A stretch of 64,000 nucleotides of DNA from Dryas octopetala (GCA_963921425.1 OY992838.1:14136001-14200000), one strand, 5' to 3'; shown: positions 1 through 12,769, counted from the first letter of the stretch. Notes: generated by a model from the letters alone, not told the origin. Translations and numbers: made by a program.

Positions 1-540
1 AATTACTATTAAAATACGGAAATTTTGAATGAAACTTTACCATATGTTTATTTAACATATTATCTACTACATTGATAAAAAAACATTGAAAAAACCAAAT
101 TATATAGTAGGTTTCATGTGATATGTGATATGTGATGAATATAATGCGCGTTGTAGACAATACTGTTAAAAAAATACTTTACTAATTAATAATTACATAA
201 TGAAATTACAAGAATAAATCACCAATATGGCAATGGGAAGTAGCAAGCTTACTCAAAGGGACTTGGAAATGGTCTTCGATAGTTAAATTGAACCGAATTG
301 GGTTAAAATAGAACCAACCCGATGACAGCAGTGGTGACAGCGGTTTATCTAAAATTTCAATTTCACAAATTCTTGATCTCAAAATTGGAAAACTAAACAT
401 TAAGGGAATGAAACTTCATGATGAGGGGATACATTTGTTTTTTCATAATTTATGTTTACAACTAAACGAAACACCAAAATGGCCAAATCAAACCCCAAAT
501 AAAATTCCAAATCTATTTTTTTTCTTTTCGATTGCCTAAA
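1..540. other. AT-rich stretch, no gene recognised
   Basis: I see no splice-consistent coding region, no terminal repeats and no similarity to other parts of the window in this stretch. It leads into the polypyrimidine tract that starts near 550. Confidence 0.5.
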
Positions 541-554
541 GACTCCAAATCTCA

Positions 555-960
555 ATCGACCATAAATTTTTTTTCTTTCTTTTTTTTTTTTCTTTCTTTT
601 TCTTTTCTTTTCTCTTCTTTTTTTTCTTTTTCTTTCTTTTTCTTTTTTTTTTCTTTTCTTTTCTTTTTTTTTTTTCTTTCCTTTTCCTTTCTTTTTTTTT
701 TTTTCCTTTTCCTTTCTTTTCTCTTCTTTTTTTTTTCTTTCCTTCCTTTTCCTCTTCTTCCCCCTTGTCTTCCAGTGGCTTTCGTCTTCTTCAAGTAAGT
801 GGTCTTCCTCTTTTTTTTTTTCTCTAGTTTTTCTTTTTCTTCTCCAATCTCCCTTCACTTCCAGTTTTTCTCTTCCCTCCTAATCTCTCTCTTCCCTTTC
901 CCTCCCCCGATCTCCTTCTCTTTCTCCTCTCCATCCCTAGATCTCTTCTCTCCCTTCGAC
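555..960. repeat. Polypyrimidine (T/C) tract
   Basis: The plus strand is almost purely T and C for about 400 bases, mostly runs of T broken by C. It creates lysine-rich or phenylalanine-rich open frames on both strands that are composition artefacts and not genes. Confidence 0.85.
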
Positions 961-1210
961 GACAGCACGACACGCCTTTGCAACTTCTCAGATCTCTTCT
1001 CTCCCTCCGGCGAGTCAGCGACGGTGCTCTACCTCCCCTCTCCCTCCGGTCTCTGCCTCCCCTCTCTCTCTTTGGTCTCTACATCGAAACTTTCGCCGAA
1101 ATTTTGAGGATTTCGGCAAATTTCGGTGAAATTTTTCCAAATTTTTCGAAATTAATTTGGTATGGTGTTAAAATTTCCATACCTCTAAAAAATGAAATTT
1201 TACTCCTTGC
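850..1210 (+). repeat. Degraded repeat shared with 54.10-54.42 kb (inverted)
   Basis: A pyrimidine-rich segment followed by a stretch rich in AAATTTCGG-like words (about 1085-1160) has the same order of elements as the reverse complement of 54100-54420. Both probably derive from one dispersed repeat family. No family name can be given. Confidence 0.45.
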
Positions 1211-1369
1211 CTCTAAGGTATCATTCGCCTTAATAGGTCTACTCGACGAACGATTGCCTGAAATGTTGTCCTCAAGGTCAACAATAATTGGCTTTACAGC
1301 ACACACATTTCATACATTTTACACATGGAGGCTCGTAGATATGTTGTCTGTAGAGGGGTTAAACGAGCC

Positions 1370-1765
1370 TATCGTGCTTTCGTGCCATGCTCGTGCTGCC
1401 CATATAGCTAAGACTTAGGATCAGCTCGGCACGGCCACGGCTCGCAGCCTATTCGTGCTCATGCCATGTTCGTGTCGTGCCTTAAATGGGCTGGCCCAAG
1501 GGTTTTTTTTTTCTTTTTTTTTTTTTTATGGTGAAAAAACTAATATTATGATATTTTTAATTATTATTAAATATTAACATTTTTTTCTTGAAAAAATGAA
1601 TTTATTTTTGAAAAGTTCTATATAAAAAAAAAAACCAATGTTAAACAAGTCATGCCTAATTCTGGCCCATTTCGTACTCATGCCTGATCATAGGCTAAAA
1701 GCTTTGACTCAGCCCGACCATTTACTCATGTAGTGCCTGTTTTAATCGTGTCATGTCGTGCTTAA
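1370..1765. repeat. Degenerate dispersed repeat rich in GCACG/CGTGC words
   Basis: Two GC-richer blocks (about 1375-1500 and 1650-1765) with repeated CGTGC/GCACG words flank an AT-rich middle. This resembles decayed MITE-type elements of plants, but no clean termini or target duplication are visible. Confidence 0.25.
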
Positions 1766-2180
1766 GTTCACCTTTATCTCTTCCTCTTCAACCTTATTTT
1801 TTGATGGTTTTGACCTATGATCCTTTTCAAAATCTTAAGAGAGCTTAAAACATGGGTCAGGGTCAAGTCTCCTTGTTTGTGCCTAAGTGTCTTATAGAAA
1901 AGTTGGACAAACTACCAAGTAACCTATCAATAAGGTTAGAAACGTTCTTTGAACTCCTCACTAAAATTAGAACCTTTCAATTCGAGTTATTGATATTTAT
2001 GAATTTGTTCACCCACAGGCTTATCATCAACCATCATTTCACTATTAAGATTTGATACTACAAAAGGGTATGCTTGCATAATCTATTCCATATTCAACTT
2101 CTAAGTCTTCCCATAATTTATTTGCAAAAGGAGTGTCTTGATAAACATCATAGAGATTGCCATAAAGGGCACTAAGAATC
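1755..2180 (-). pseudogene. Ty1/Copia gag relic (UBN2-like)
   Basis: Read on the minus strand, broken frames give pieces typical of the Copia gag N-terminal domain: LYDVYQDTPFANKLWEDLE near 2160-2095, then MMVDDKPVGEQIHKYQ near 2030-1985 and LRHKQGDL near 1885. The order matches gag (LYD...LW...KMVDG-like...LRHK). Stops and frame changes separate the pieces and no LTR, protease or polymerase follows, so this is an old fragment. The assignment rests on motif order, not on a search. Confidence 0.6.
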
Positions 2181-2949
2181 CTATTTTGGCAATGGAGAAA
2201 AACTTACCTATAATAGTGATAAAGGCTGACTTGGTATCCAAGAGATAGTTACTGTCTTGAAATTGGAGAAATTTTTATATGATAAAATACAAAAGCATAG
2301 GTGTCATGCCATCATGTTATTGGATTGCGATACCAAATAAGTCATATTTCTATTACAGGGAAGTTTCTCTCTTGGCAATGATATTCAATTTCATCCTTTT
2401 TCATTGTAGGAGTCGTAGAAGATCATGTTTCCTTGGGTGTGGAGGTGGTTTTGCTAGGAGTTTGGCTAGTAGTAATTGTAGGAGTTTGACTAGTCGTTCC
2501 TTGTAAGGCATAAACTAGTCCTAAAATAGTTAATCAATACCTCACTTGTTTTTGCCACATCTTATTCTTCCCATTGAATTTAGGGAAATTTAGCGTTAGC
2601 TCCCCTATGAGAACAAGTTTTAGACTAAAGTCGAGAGTGTTTTAAAATTTGTAGTCAAGTCCTTTGTTTTCATAATCAAATCCTTTTCTGCTATGTAAGA
2701 TTTTTAATTCCAAAATTGCTCATATTAGTATTTAAAATATTTTTAAATTTTATGACATTTAAATCCCATAATTTAAGGGATTTAAATTTCAAAATTTATG
2801 ATATTTGAATTTTACTAATCTAAAAAATTATGAAATTTCAACCCTAAACTTAAATTGTAAACCCTAAACTTGAAACCAATACCTGAAACCAACACCCTAA
2901 TTCTCAAACTCAAAAGATTTGTACCAATAAGGGGGATGATACACTTTAG

Positions 2950-3245
2950 TTTTACCAATATACATGGGTTAATACATTTTAAATGTACCAATACGTGAAT
3001 TGGTACATTTTAAATGTACCATTGCTTGTGTAGGTACATTTAAGTTGTACCAATACGCGTGTTGGTACATTTAAGTTGAACCAATATGCGTGTTGGAACA
3101 TTGCAATTGTACCAATACGCGTGTTGGAACATTGCAATTGTACCAATACGCGTGTTGGAACATTGCAATTGTACCAATATGCAAGTTGATACATTTTAGT
3201 TGTATCGGTACATAGAGTTGGTACATTTGGTTATACCAAAAGCAC
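2950..3245. repeat. Tandem array of ~31-bp units
   Basis: Imperfect 31-base units containing GTACCAATACGCGTGTTGG repeat about nine times; the three units between about 3095 and 3190 are nearly identical. Each unit has an internal palindrome (CCAATACGCGTGTTGG), so the array could fold. The open frame on the minus strand is the product of a 31-bp repeat read in three phases and is not a gene. Confidence 0.85.
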
Positions 3246-3616
3246 TTATAATTAATTTTAACATACAAGCATACAAACTAACTAATAAATTTTAACAATT
3301 ATGAAACATTAAACAATTTACCTCAAACTCCTAAATTCCTCAAAATTTCGCAGTTTCTCAAATCAAAATTTCGCAATTCTGCAATTCCTATAAAAAAATT
3401 ACCAAAAAAGACCCACAAATTAAAAACAGTTTACAATAAAAAAAAAATAAAAACATAAAACAATACAAAAGTGGAAAAAAAGAAGAAGTAAAATTTCCCA
3501 AAAAAAGCCCACAAATCCGACTGGGGTTTGGACGATGGTGTGCAAGTGGGGGGATGCAGGGAGGGGATGGGCTGGAATTGGGCTTGGGTTGGGCTTTAGG
3601 GAGAGAGAAAAAGGAG

Positions 3617-3617
<1 letters not shown>

Positions 3618-3655
<38 letters not shown>

Positions 3656-3762
3656 GAGGGCGGGGATAAGCTGGGCTAAGTCTGGGAGGAGGTTTTGGGG
3701 CAGAGAGGCAGAGAGAGATGAGAGAGAAACTGAGGGGGAGAGAGAGAGAGAGAAAGGAGGGT
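3618..3762. repeat. GA microsatellite cluster
   Basis: A pure (GA)n run at about 3618-3651 is followed by shorter GA runs to about 3760 within a G-rich segment. The same G/GA-rich then GGCGACGAA-repeat order occurs in the complete CACTA element downstream (12.77-13.2 kb), so this segment is probably the interior of the CACTA relic. Confidence 0.8.
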
Positions 3763-3837
3763 GCAGGTCAGGGAGGGGAGGGGAGGTGTGTGATAGAAAT
3801 GAAGATCGAACAAGAAGAAGGGGATCTAAGTTTAATT

Positions 3838-5557
3838 ATTAAACCCTTAGGCGACGAAGACGAAGTAAATTTCGTCGCCCAAAAGCGCCTTGGGCAACAA
3901 AATATGCTTCATCGCCCAAAAGGTGAAATATTTAGCGAGATTTTATCCCGCCAAATTTTCACACTTGGGTGATGAATACTTAGTCCAATTTTGTCGCCCA
4001 AAATTAAATTTCGTCACCCAAGGGTTTTTAATTTCACTTACCCTTATCCGTTTATTATTTCATTAATTCGACCACCATTTGATTGAGCTAAATTTTTGCA
4101 GGGAAGATCTTTGAGTGGGGATCTAAAAAATGAACGGTTCGGATTGTTCGAAACACGATAGAGATGTGAGCTTCTACATATAAATACACTTAAAGAGTAT
4201 AATTCTATTAACTTTTTTGAACCCTTGTTGTTTAAAAAATTATGAAGACCACAACCTGATTTCAACGATCAAAGTTGTTCATTTTCTATGTTCATACTCA
4301 AAGATCATCCCTGAAAAAAATCAGCCAAATCGGAATTCATCTACCCGTTCGATTATCTTTAGAAAAATCACGATCGTTCATTAATTTGACCACCATTACC
4401 AAACTTCTACATCTCTGATTGAGCTAAATTTTTGCAGGGATTATCTTTGATTGGGGAACTAAAAAATGAATGGTTCGTATCGTTTGAAACACGATAGAGA
4501 TGTGAGCTTCTACATATAAATACACTTGAAGAATATAATTCTATTAACTTTTTCGTTGAACCCTTGTCGTTTCAATAATTGTAAAGACCACAACGTGATT
4601 TAAACGATCGGAGCCGTTCGTTTTCTATATTCATACTAAAAAATCAGTCAAATCGGAATTACCCGTTCGATTATCATTAGAAAAACTACGGTTGTTCATT
4701 AATTCGACCACCGTTACCTAACTTCTACATCGCCAAATCAGATAAATTTTTGCAGGAATGATCTTTGAGTGGAGAACTAAAAAATGAACGTTCAGATCGT
4801 TCGAAACACAATCGAGATGTGAGCTTCTACATTAAATACACTTGAAGAGTATAATTCGATATATTAACTTTTTCATTGAACTCTTGTCGTTTCAGTAATT
4901 GTGAAGACCAGAACGTGATTTAACGATCGGAGCCGTTCATTTTCTATGTTCATACTCAAAGATCATCCCTACAAAATATCGGCTAAATCGGAATTCATCT
5001 ACTCGTTCATTTATCATTAAAAAAAACACGATTATTCATAAGTTCGACCATTGTTACCTAACTTCTACATCTCCGATTGAGCCGATTTTTTGCAGGAATA
5101 ATCTTTGAGTGGGGAACTAAAATGAACTTTGGGATCGTTGGAAACATGATCGCATCGTATGCTTATATATAAATATAAATGCACATAAAAAAGGCATTGG
5201 GCGCCACCTTAGGTGACGAAATTACGTCGTCGCTTAAAGAGATCTTAGGCGACGAAGGTTAGAGTCGTCCCCTAAAGAGACTTTGGGCGACGGATGTATA
5301 ATTTCATAGCTCAAAGAGACCTTAGGTGACGATGGTTTTGTTCGGCCGCCTAAAGACGAATCTGCAGATTCGTCTCCCAAAGTATGGTGTATTAGCATTA
5401 AGACCATTTTGGCGGGTAACCATAGGCGATGTACCATTTTCATCGCTCAAAGGTGTTTTAAGAGATGAACCCTAAATTTGTCGCCCAAAGACACTTTAGG
5501 CGACAAAATAATTCATCACTCAAGATTTCGTCCCCTAAACTACTTTTTCTTGTAGTG
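3838..5557. mobile_element. CACTA (En/Spm) element, 3' part; 5' end not found
   Basis: Sub-terminal words of the type GGCGACGAA/TTCGTCGCC occur in inverted pairs at 3848-4025 and 5198-5545. The sequence ends with TTTTTCTTGTAGTG at 5557, the reverse of the CACTACAAGAAAAA terminus of the complete element at 9907. Between the repeat clusters lie about 3.5 copies of a ~330-bp module (4060-5190) also found at 13.33-15.19 kb. No CACTACAAG terminus is visible upstream to base 1, so the 5' end is lost or very diverged. No transposase remains. Confidence 0.8.
4060..5190. repeat. ~330-bp tandem modules inside the CACTA relic
   Basis: Successive copies start near 4060, 4385, 4705 and 5040. Each contains GATCTTTGAGTGGGGA, then TGAACGGTTCGGATCGTT-like words, then TTCATACTCAAAGATCA. 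The last copy is cut short by the 3' sub-terminal repeats. Confidence 0.8.
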
Positions 5558-5686
5558 AGCAAACATAGAAAAATTAATGAACATTCAAAATTGATGTATA
5601 ATTATAGGCTTTTTATTACAAATAGTCCCTCAACATTCACCAAAACATCAATTTGGTCTCTAATGTGCATTTTCACTCAATGTCAT

Positions 5687-8440
5687 TGTGACGCCTCGAA
5701 ATTGGCCACGTCACAGCGGCACCCGTTCTAGAAATCCTGAGAATATAATACTTCTACCACCAAGTATTATAACCCCAAGGTTCCTAAAACGAGTTAATTA
5801 AGCCTGTTTTAAAATTTCATCCGAGTTGGATCAGAGAATAGAAATTGCAGCGGAATGTATTTCTGAATAATATCTCGAAATATTATTAATAAACATAAAT
5901 ATAAAACCAACCCGTGAGGGTCATGAGTTTCAAACTAAAAATAACCATACTACAACATTAAATAGATATTTCATAAAACAAACAACAGAGATATCCCAAC
6001 GTATATCTAGAGTGATTCGGCGACTAATGAAGTAGTGCCAAAGAGACTGGAATTATGGAATCTACATGTGTAGAACACCTATAGAAAAAGACGGGAGACA
6101 CCACCACTGATCCAAATAAAGCATCTAAACCAGATAGACATAAAGCTGACACTGAAACTGAAACTGACAAGGTACATATGTCACGCTACCGACCTCAATC
6201 CAAGTCATTATTCACTGGGAAATCTGCACTCACAAGAGTACAGTAGGGGGTAAGCATCACTTATGATCATTGCTTCCCCTCGGGAGAAAATCCCAAGTTA
6301 GGTTTGAAAGTGATAATGAAAGTATAATATATATATGATTTCAATGAGAGGAAAACCTATGTGAAACAATGCAACACAACAAAATATCCACAATAATAAT
6401 CAGTGAGTAAAACCTTTGCATGATGTCACACATCTTCTGTGAAAATCTGACACATGTCAAGTTCAGAATACTTACTAGCCGACCGAACACGAATGACCAA
6501 TTACCCATACCGAAATCCATTCAATCATTGATACAATAGCGAGAGTATCTATTCCTGGTGAATACCACATAGGCTAGCCTCCTTAGAAGGACATTCGACT
6601 AGCTTGTCCGTAAACACCGCCTCATAAGGTTTAGGGGTTCGAAACCCAAGGATACCACACTGTGGCCTTTTACTCTTAGGTCGCAACGGTAATCACAATA
6701 AAATCCATACAAGTATGCCATACAAAAACTCATGCAATACTTGAAATCAATTCCATAATATATAGTATTATCAAAATACGGGAAAACAATATATCTGAGA
6801 CATGGTGGTTTCACCCTACCTATTACCAATGTGAAAGTCCTGCATGTCTCTATGTTTAAACTGTCCACGCGTTACCTGTTGGGAAAACTGGAGTTCCAAT
6901 CTGACGACAGTAATTAGGAATGTACAAATCGTACCCTCGCTTTGTCTATTAAGACTAAGTAAAATTCAGAGCTTCGGCACTAGCGTAACTGCTAGGCTTC
7001 TCTGAATTCTTGATTCGGCATGACCCTGCTTCCCAAGGTAGACAGTCATGTCAGACCTTTTGGTTTCTACTTAGGCTCATTTTAATTTAAATGGAGGAGG
7101 TTGATCAGTGTTAACCTACAATGTGTCCAGGTCAGTGCATGAGGAAACTGAGGGAGCTCTGGCTCAGTTCCCAACGCCTGTACCCTTAGACAATACGTTG
7201 TTGAGTTACCACAGATATGGCCTCAATATATTATGTATTCAATTTCAGTTAAACAGTTAAGTAGCGTTTTGTCTAAAACCACAACTTAAATAAACAACTT
7301 TTAAAGAAGTTGGGTTACGAGCTTTCCTATGGAAGACGGTGTACAGACAGAACCTCGGTACAATTAAACTAGCAAAACAACGGAATAAAATAATATAATT
7401 AACAAGAGTATAAATCTAATAAAATTTTAGCAGAGTTTCGACGGGGTTGAAGAGGTTACCGAAGGCTAAAAATGAAATTTCTAATTTCTGCAAAACTTCA
7501 ACTCTAGAACATGGGGCTCGGCTCCACGAACACTTAGGCGAAAATGGCTCGCCAATTGGACCTCTAAAACTCCACTTACGAACAAAATAGAAAAATTTAT
7601 ATTTGATCTCTAGAGAGAGAGGGAATTTCTAGAGAGAGAAGCTCTACAATTCAATGTTTAGGTATGAATGAAAGTGATGATTTTGTAGGGTGTTTATAGG
7701 TGAGCAAGGGTACATTTAATGGTTAGGATTGATTTAGAATGAATGGCTAGGATTAATTGGAAGGATCTAGATCCATAATTAAAAATAAAATAAATAAAAA
7801 CTAAATATTAAAATAAGAAAGATTAGATTTTTCAAACATTCAAGAAAAATCTAGGGAATTCTAGAGAATTCCATGAGTTGGGTTTTTGGGCTTTGTGAGA
7901 TGGGTTTTGGGCTTTGGTCTTTCAAAATTGAGTGGAAAGGTGCAGCCCAAAAGAGAGAGACATGGGCTGGGCTTAGGGTCAAAGTGTGTCATCTAATCAT
8001 GGTACGCCACGTGGCACCATATTTTTTACTTCTTATCCCTTCTTCAAAAATTCGCCAAAAATAGCTTGAGACTCGAAAAAATTCACCAAAAAATCCTACG
8101 GACTCGTCTAAGTGAGTACTAAATATCTAAAGGGTGAAAACACCAATTTTCCCCTTTGATAATTTTCAGAAAATTTGGGAACTCCAAATTAAATTCTAGA
8201 AAATTAAAATACTAAAGAAACTTTGGAAATTCATAGGATAAATTCCTGAATTTCGAAAAATACGAAGTTTGCACCGTTGGTCTTCTAAAAACAAACATAA
8301 CCTTTCTCGTGATGGCATGCTTCTCAAAAGACCTCTTGGTCCTGAAGGAAAATAAATTTCCTTCACAAAATAAATTCTAGAATTTTCGTAGAGTCTCAGG
8401 AAAATTCTCAAAATACTTTTGGCAATTCCTGGGCTTCACA
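5687..8440. mobile_element. Solo LTR, 2754 bp
   Basis: The segment begins TGTGACGCC and ends GGCTTCACA (TG...CA) and is flanked by a perfect 5-bp duplication GTCAT at 5682-5686 and 8441-8445. No internal primer-binding site, gag or pol is present, which fits a solo LTR left by recombination between two LTRs. The right edge read on the minus strand (TTTCGAGGCGTCACA at the far end) resembles Ty3/Gypsy LTR ends, and a length near 2.7 kb would suit a Tekay/Del-type chromovirus. The termini and duplication are seen; the family is inference. Confidence 0.85.
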
Positions 8441-8445
8441 GTCAT

Positions 8446-8880
8446 CCCTCATCTTTGCTACCGAACATCAATTTGGTCCCTAGACACACTTTGAAAATTC
8501 GAGAAAAATAGCTTGGGATACAGAAAAATTCCTCGAAAATTCCTACGAACTCATCTTGACTACTACTATTTTTATATGGCGTCAAATTATCAAGTTGACG
8601 TTAAGTATTTTCCATAAAATTTGGGAAATTAGTTTGAGAATTCTGAATTTTCTGGAAAATACTAAACGTCATTTGATTTCCCAATTTTTTCTTTCTTTTC
8701 CCTTTCCTGACACTTCCTTCTTCTTCACTTTTTTTCCTTTCTTCATTTTCTTTCTTTTTCCCTTCCAGACACTTCTTTTTCTTCAAAGTTTGTTGATTTG
8801 TTTATTGTTTGTGGATAAATCCACCAGGGGAATTCAGAGACCAATCACATGCTTACACAAGGCCTAACAAGGGTCTATGT
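8446..8880. other. Continuation of the solo-LTR target; T/C-rich stretch
   Basis: No gene is seen. A segment at about 8500-8570 (AAAAATAGCTTGGGA, then CCTACGAACTCATCTTGACT) is a diverged copy of a segment inside the LTR at 8055-8120 and of the palindromic element at 60.15-60.46 kb. A T/C-rich tract covers 8690-8800. Confidence 0.4.
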
Positions 8881-9660
8881 GGCATGTTGACTTTCTAACC
8901 CGGTCAATACATCAGATCCATGTCACGATCTGTGACCTAACTAATGATTACACCACTTCCACCAGCACTAGCACGCTGCCTTGCCCTCCAATCAATTGTG
9001 CTCGGTCGAGGACAATAGTCACTAAGCCGAGCACGAGCTAGACTATTCTACCCGTATAGAAAGGCAACTTGCACGGTCAATTCAGTTCGATGGGACCGAT
9101 TGTGTAAGTTACTTGCCCGACCCGATTGATAGAGACTTCACTTTGTTACAATGTTAGCGGTCTACAATGAGTGACACTTGGCTCGGCTCAAAACTATCCT
9201 AGACGTTGTGCTAGAACATTAGGATATTATTTAAGATACACTCAAGTGCCCATGACCTAGAACCTTACACCATCTGACAATCTGGCCTCATATGGGACGT
9301 TTGGCTCCACGAACTCCCACAAAAGCCTGCCTACATTAATGAAATGCCACTTTCCTGGGTGGTTGTGCATGTTACAGTTTCGAGTTGGCGACGTGTCCTC
9401 ATCTCCAGTACCTTTCATCAACATACAAGTAATTAATATCTCTTTTGCCGCTTCTTTGCCTATATATATATATATTGAACCCTCTCAACACATTGCAGAG
9501 GTTTACAAACCTAAACACTTACACTAATTCTTAGAGAGAATACCGAGAAACCTTTGCCTGACTTAACCATAGAAGTACAATTGGCTGGTACCATACTGGT
9601 GCTACTTTCAATGACTTATTTTTCATGCAGGTTGCTTCCGTTGAAACTCTCAACGAGTTA
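8880..9660 (+). mobile_element. Old Gypsy-type LTR relic
   Basis: The order CTGACTTAACCAT ... GGCTGGTACCATACTGGTGC at 9558-9602 parallels CTGACTTGAGCGTC ... GGCCGGCACCACACCGGTGT in the LTR of the young element at 54.7-60.1 kb (that element is read on the minus strand). A (TA)n stretch at 9461-9474 lies where the LTR promoter would be. No clean ends or target duplication were found, so limits are approximate. Confidence 0.4.
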
Positions 9661-9929
9661 GCTCATCCAAAACCCTTAAGATCATCCACAATGAAGACCA
9701 AACAGAAGACTTGATCCACTGTTTGAAGTTGTTGTATTGACTCACTGATTTTTGTATCAACATTTATAGTTTATATATTTCTTTTAGTTTTCTTTATTTT
9801 TTTTCTTTCTATGAGTTTGGGATTTACTCATATTCCCTTCTTCCTCAATAAGAACCTAGCACACCCAAGAGAATTGGGGTATCCCTCAGCAAACCGAAAG
9901 CCAATTCACTACAAGAAAAAAAGGTTTGG

Positions 9930-10470
9930 GCGACGAACCTAGTTCCTCTCCCAAAGTCTAATTTGTCGCCCAAATATTTGGGCGATGAACTCAGTTCGTC
10001 GAGAGTTTGGCCGCCCAATCTGTGACGCCCAAGAGTTTGGGCGACGAACCGGCGAATTTCGTCGCCCAAAGACACCTTGCGCAACAGATTTTTTTCGTCT
10101 CCTAAAGTATATTATTCCTCGCCCAAATCCTGTTTAGGCGACGGAATTTTTCGTCGCCCAAACATTCTTTGGGCGACGAACGTAGATATTCCTCACCCAA
10201 AGAATGTTTGGGCGACGAAATTTTTCGTCACCCAAACATGCTTTGGGCGAGGAATAATTAATTTCCTCGCCGGAACATGATTTGGGCGACGAAATTTTTC
10301 GTCGCACAAACATTCTTTGGGCGAGGAATAGCTACGTTCGTCGCCCAAAATATTTTTAGGCGACGACATTGTTCGTCGCCTAAACATGATTTTGGGCGAG
10401 GAATAGACTTGTTCGTCGCCCAAAGCATGTTTGGGCGACGAAAAATTCCGTCGCCCAAACATTTTTTTTA
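9930..10470. repeat. 5' sub-terminal repeats of CACTA element
   Basis: About twenty copies of a 10-12 bp word GGGCGACGAA or its complement TTCGTCGCCC, placed as inverted pairs about 20-30 bp apart. In En/Spm elements such arrays bind the TnpA protein; that role here is inferred from the family. Confidence 0.9.
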
Positions 10471-10622
10471 AAAAAAAAAATTGTTTTTTTTATTTAAATT
10501 ATATATTTAAATTTAATATTTAAAAAAAAAATTTTATTCAAAAACTATATAAAACAAAATTCATAAATTTATATATCAAAATATCCATACAAAGTAGTAA
10601 TTAACCATAATATATACTCAAT

Positions 10623-12143
10623 CTATTCTAAACTAATATCATCATCATCATTCATATCTGACGGAGGTTGATGAGAAGATGGTGGCGGGACAAACCCAAG
10701 TATCGCCTTGGTCAATGCAGCATACAACGCCTCCTTCTCCGCTCTCTCAGCTCATAAGTCCTTCTGCAACTTCTTCACTTGAGCGGACAACCCTGCGACG
10801 ACTGCAGATGGCTGAGTAGAAGATAAAGACGAAGACGAGGATCGAACATCACGAATCTGCCCATATCCCATGCCGCGTATTTCCTTACCGGGCCTAACAC
10901 CCAATGAGTCTATCATAATACGAAGTCCGACATCGGGATCGGGTACTGGAATCGACTCCAACGGAGTACCCGGAGGGTGCTGCTCGGCCAAGCTCTCCAA
11001 ATATATTCTCGAGTTGGCCACCATCTCATCCTTCAAAATGTTATATATACAAGTAACCAATTAGAAAAATAAATATAAAAAATTGTGAAAAAAATTAAAA
11101 TATAAAAAACTAACATGTTTTGTCTTGGCCGCATCACAACCGGGATGAACATAGATATCTCTGAAAGTGTCTATCTCCGGGAATTGCGACCCACGCTGAA
11201 AAAGAAAATAATTTTGTCAAAGACCGAACCAATATTAAAGAATATATATGTATTAAATTAAATAATGACGTACCCTACGTCGCGACTCCACTCGATATGA
11301 GATGGGCGTCGGACCACTATGATGGTTAAACGGCTTCCCTTTCCGGTTTCTGGCGTTGGCGACCGACTTCTTCTTTTAAATATTAAGCAAATTATAAATA
11401 TGTTAGTGTATGAATACAATAATAGAATAACAAAACAATAATCGATTTTTTAAAGTCTTAAGATGATAAAACGTACCAAAAACGACGGACTCATGAAATG
11501 ATCGCACAAAAAACGCCACTGGTCAGACCGCTCTACCAACTCCATAGGGGGGTTCGCCAATGCCTCAACTGCCGACGAAAATCCCTTGAAATGCACGTGT
11601 AGTTCGTGCTTCCACTGCCTGTAGGACTTGATGAGTAAATCTGTCATGTACGTGACGGTGAGGGGATCATCCATCTGAATGTCAAAGTTAACCTGAAAAA
11701 AATATTAGATTGTTATGAATGATCAAATTTATCGTTTTGAATTAATTATTGAGCTATATACTCACTGAGATGGAGCGGATCACTTTGTGTTGAATCTCTG
11801 CCGGCAATTTTTTCCAAGTGGTTGCAACCATAGCGCACTCGGCACGAATAATAGCCCCCACATCATGCGAGAACAAACTGTCAACGTTAGGATCTAACGG
11901 TCGTCGGCCGTTTTGCACACACATGACTGGAATCCGCGCCCCAGTACTGCGCACAATCCGAGAGGACTTCAACCCACTACATGGTCCCCTCGTCGCAGTG
12001 GATGACGTCGCAGTAGATGAAGCGGAAGCGGAAGCGGAAGCGGTGACCTGACTAGAGCGGTGAGATCGACGGGCCCTCCGTGGCATAGAGGGGCTCCCAT
12101 TTCTCGAGGATGGCTGAACTACATCATTGGGAGCTGACTCCAT
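10623..12143 (-). pseudogene. CACTA TnpA-like protein gene (Transposase_24 / Ptta-En/Spm type), one premature stop
   Basis: Five exons fit GT-AG rules on the minus strand: 12143-11766, 11692-11477, about 11376-11274, about 11198-11116 and about 11046-10623. The start is the first Met of the Ser/Arg-rich N terminus. Exon 1 carries TTWKKLPAEIQHKVI; exon 2 carries WKHELHVHFKGF and SDQWRFLCDHFMSPSF, the conserved core of plant En/Spm-associated proteins that bind sub-terminal repeats and assist transposition. Exon 3 is basic (NARNRKGKPFNHHSG). The last exon has a charged coiled-coil tail broken by a TGA at 10754-10752; the frame continues beyond it to an acidic end (NDDDDISLE) and TAG at 10623. 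A product truncated in the tail may still be made. It lies wholly inside the CACTA element; no second transposase gene accompanies it. Confidence 0.75.
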
Positions 12144-12769
12144 CGCCTTTCACCTTATAACTAAATTATATTTCTCAAACTAATTAATCTACATTTTGTA
12201 ATTAAACTAAATTTTATATTTAAAAACTAACAAACTAACTAATCTACATACAAACTACCTAATAAATTTTATAATTAAAAAACATATAAAACTAACTAAT
12301 TTTATATGAAAACTAATTTGTTATCTAACATAAAAAAATATCAGCAAACTAAGAACAATGATCAAAATTAAACTAATTTATTCAACACTAATAAACAAAT
12401 TTAAGAACAAAAAATTAAAAACACCAGCCAAATAACATTAAAGGAGTGATTGAGTCTTAAGTCTGACCTGAAAAATTTCCCTGGGTATTACTATTCCCCT
12501 GGCCACCTGCACTTGATCCCACTGAAAAAAAACTAAAGCTAATGAGCAGAAAACACACAATCGGGTGGGCTTGCTGCAGCCGCGTTGGCCATAAAATATA
12601 AACCCACAACATTAACTAATTACCACTAAAATCAAAAATTTCACAACCAATTTATACAAAATCCACAACAAGTGCAAAATCCACAATATAAGAAAACATA
12701 AAAAAACAGAAAATAACAAAATTTAATTAAAATAACAGAAATTGAAAAAAAAAAAATAAATAAATACCT

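Noticed and set aside
400..858. Open frames of 80-150 codons, Lys-rich or Phe-rich
   Set aside because: They come from the T/C tract on one strand or its complement and have no motif.
2979..3268. Tyr/Cys-rich repeated peptide frames on the minus strand
   Set aside because: They are a 31-bp tandem repeat read through three phases.
9930..10470. Possible CRISPR-like array of short repeats with spacers
   Set aside because: Repeats are inverted pairs next to a CACTA terminus in a plant genome; spacing and words fit transposase-binding sites.
9845..10471. Several frames with repeated GDE..RRPK..FVAQ peptides
   Set aside because: They are translations of CACTA sub-terminal GGCGACGAA words and not proteins.
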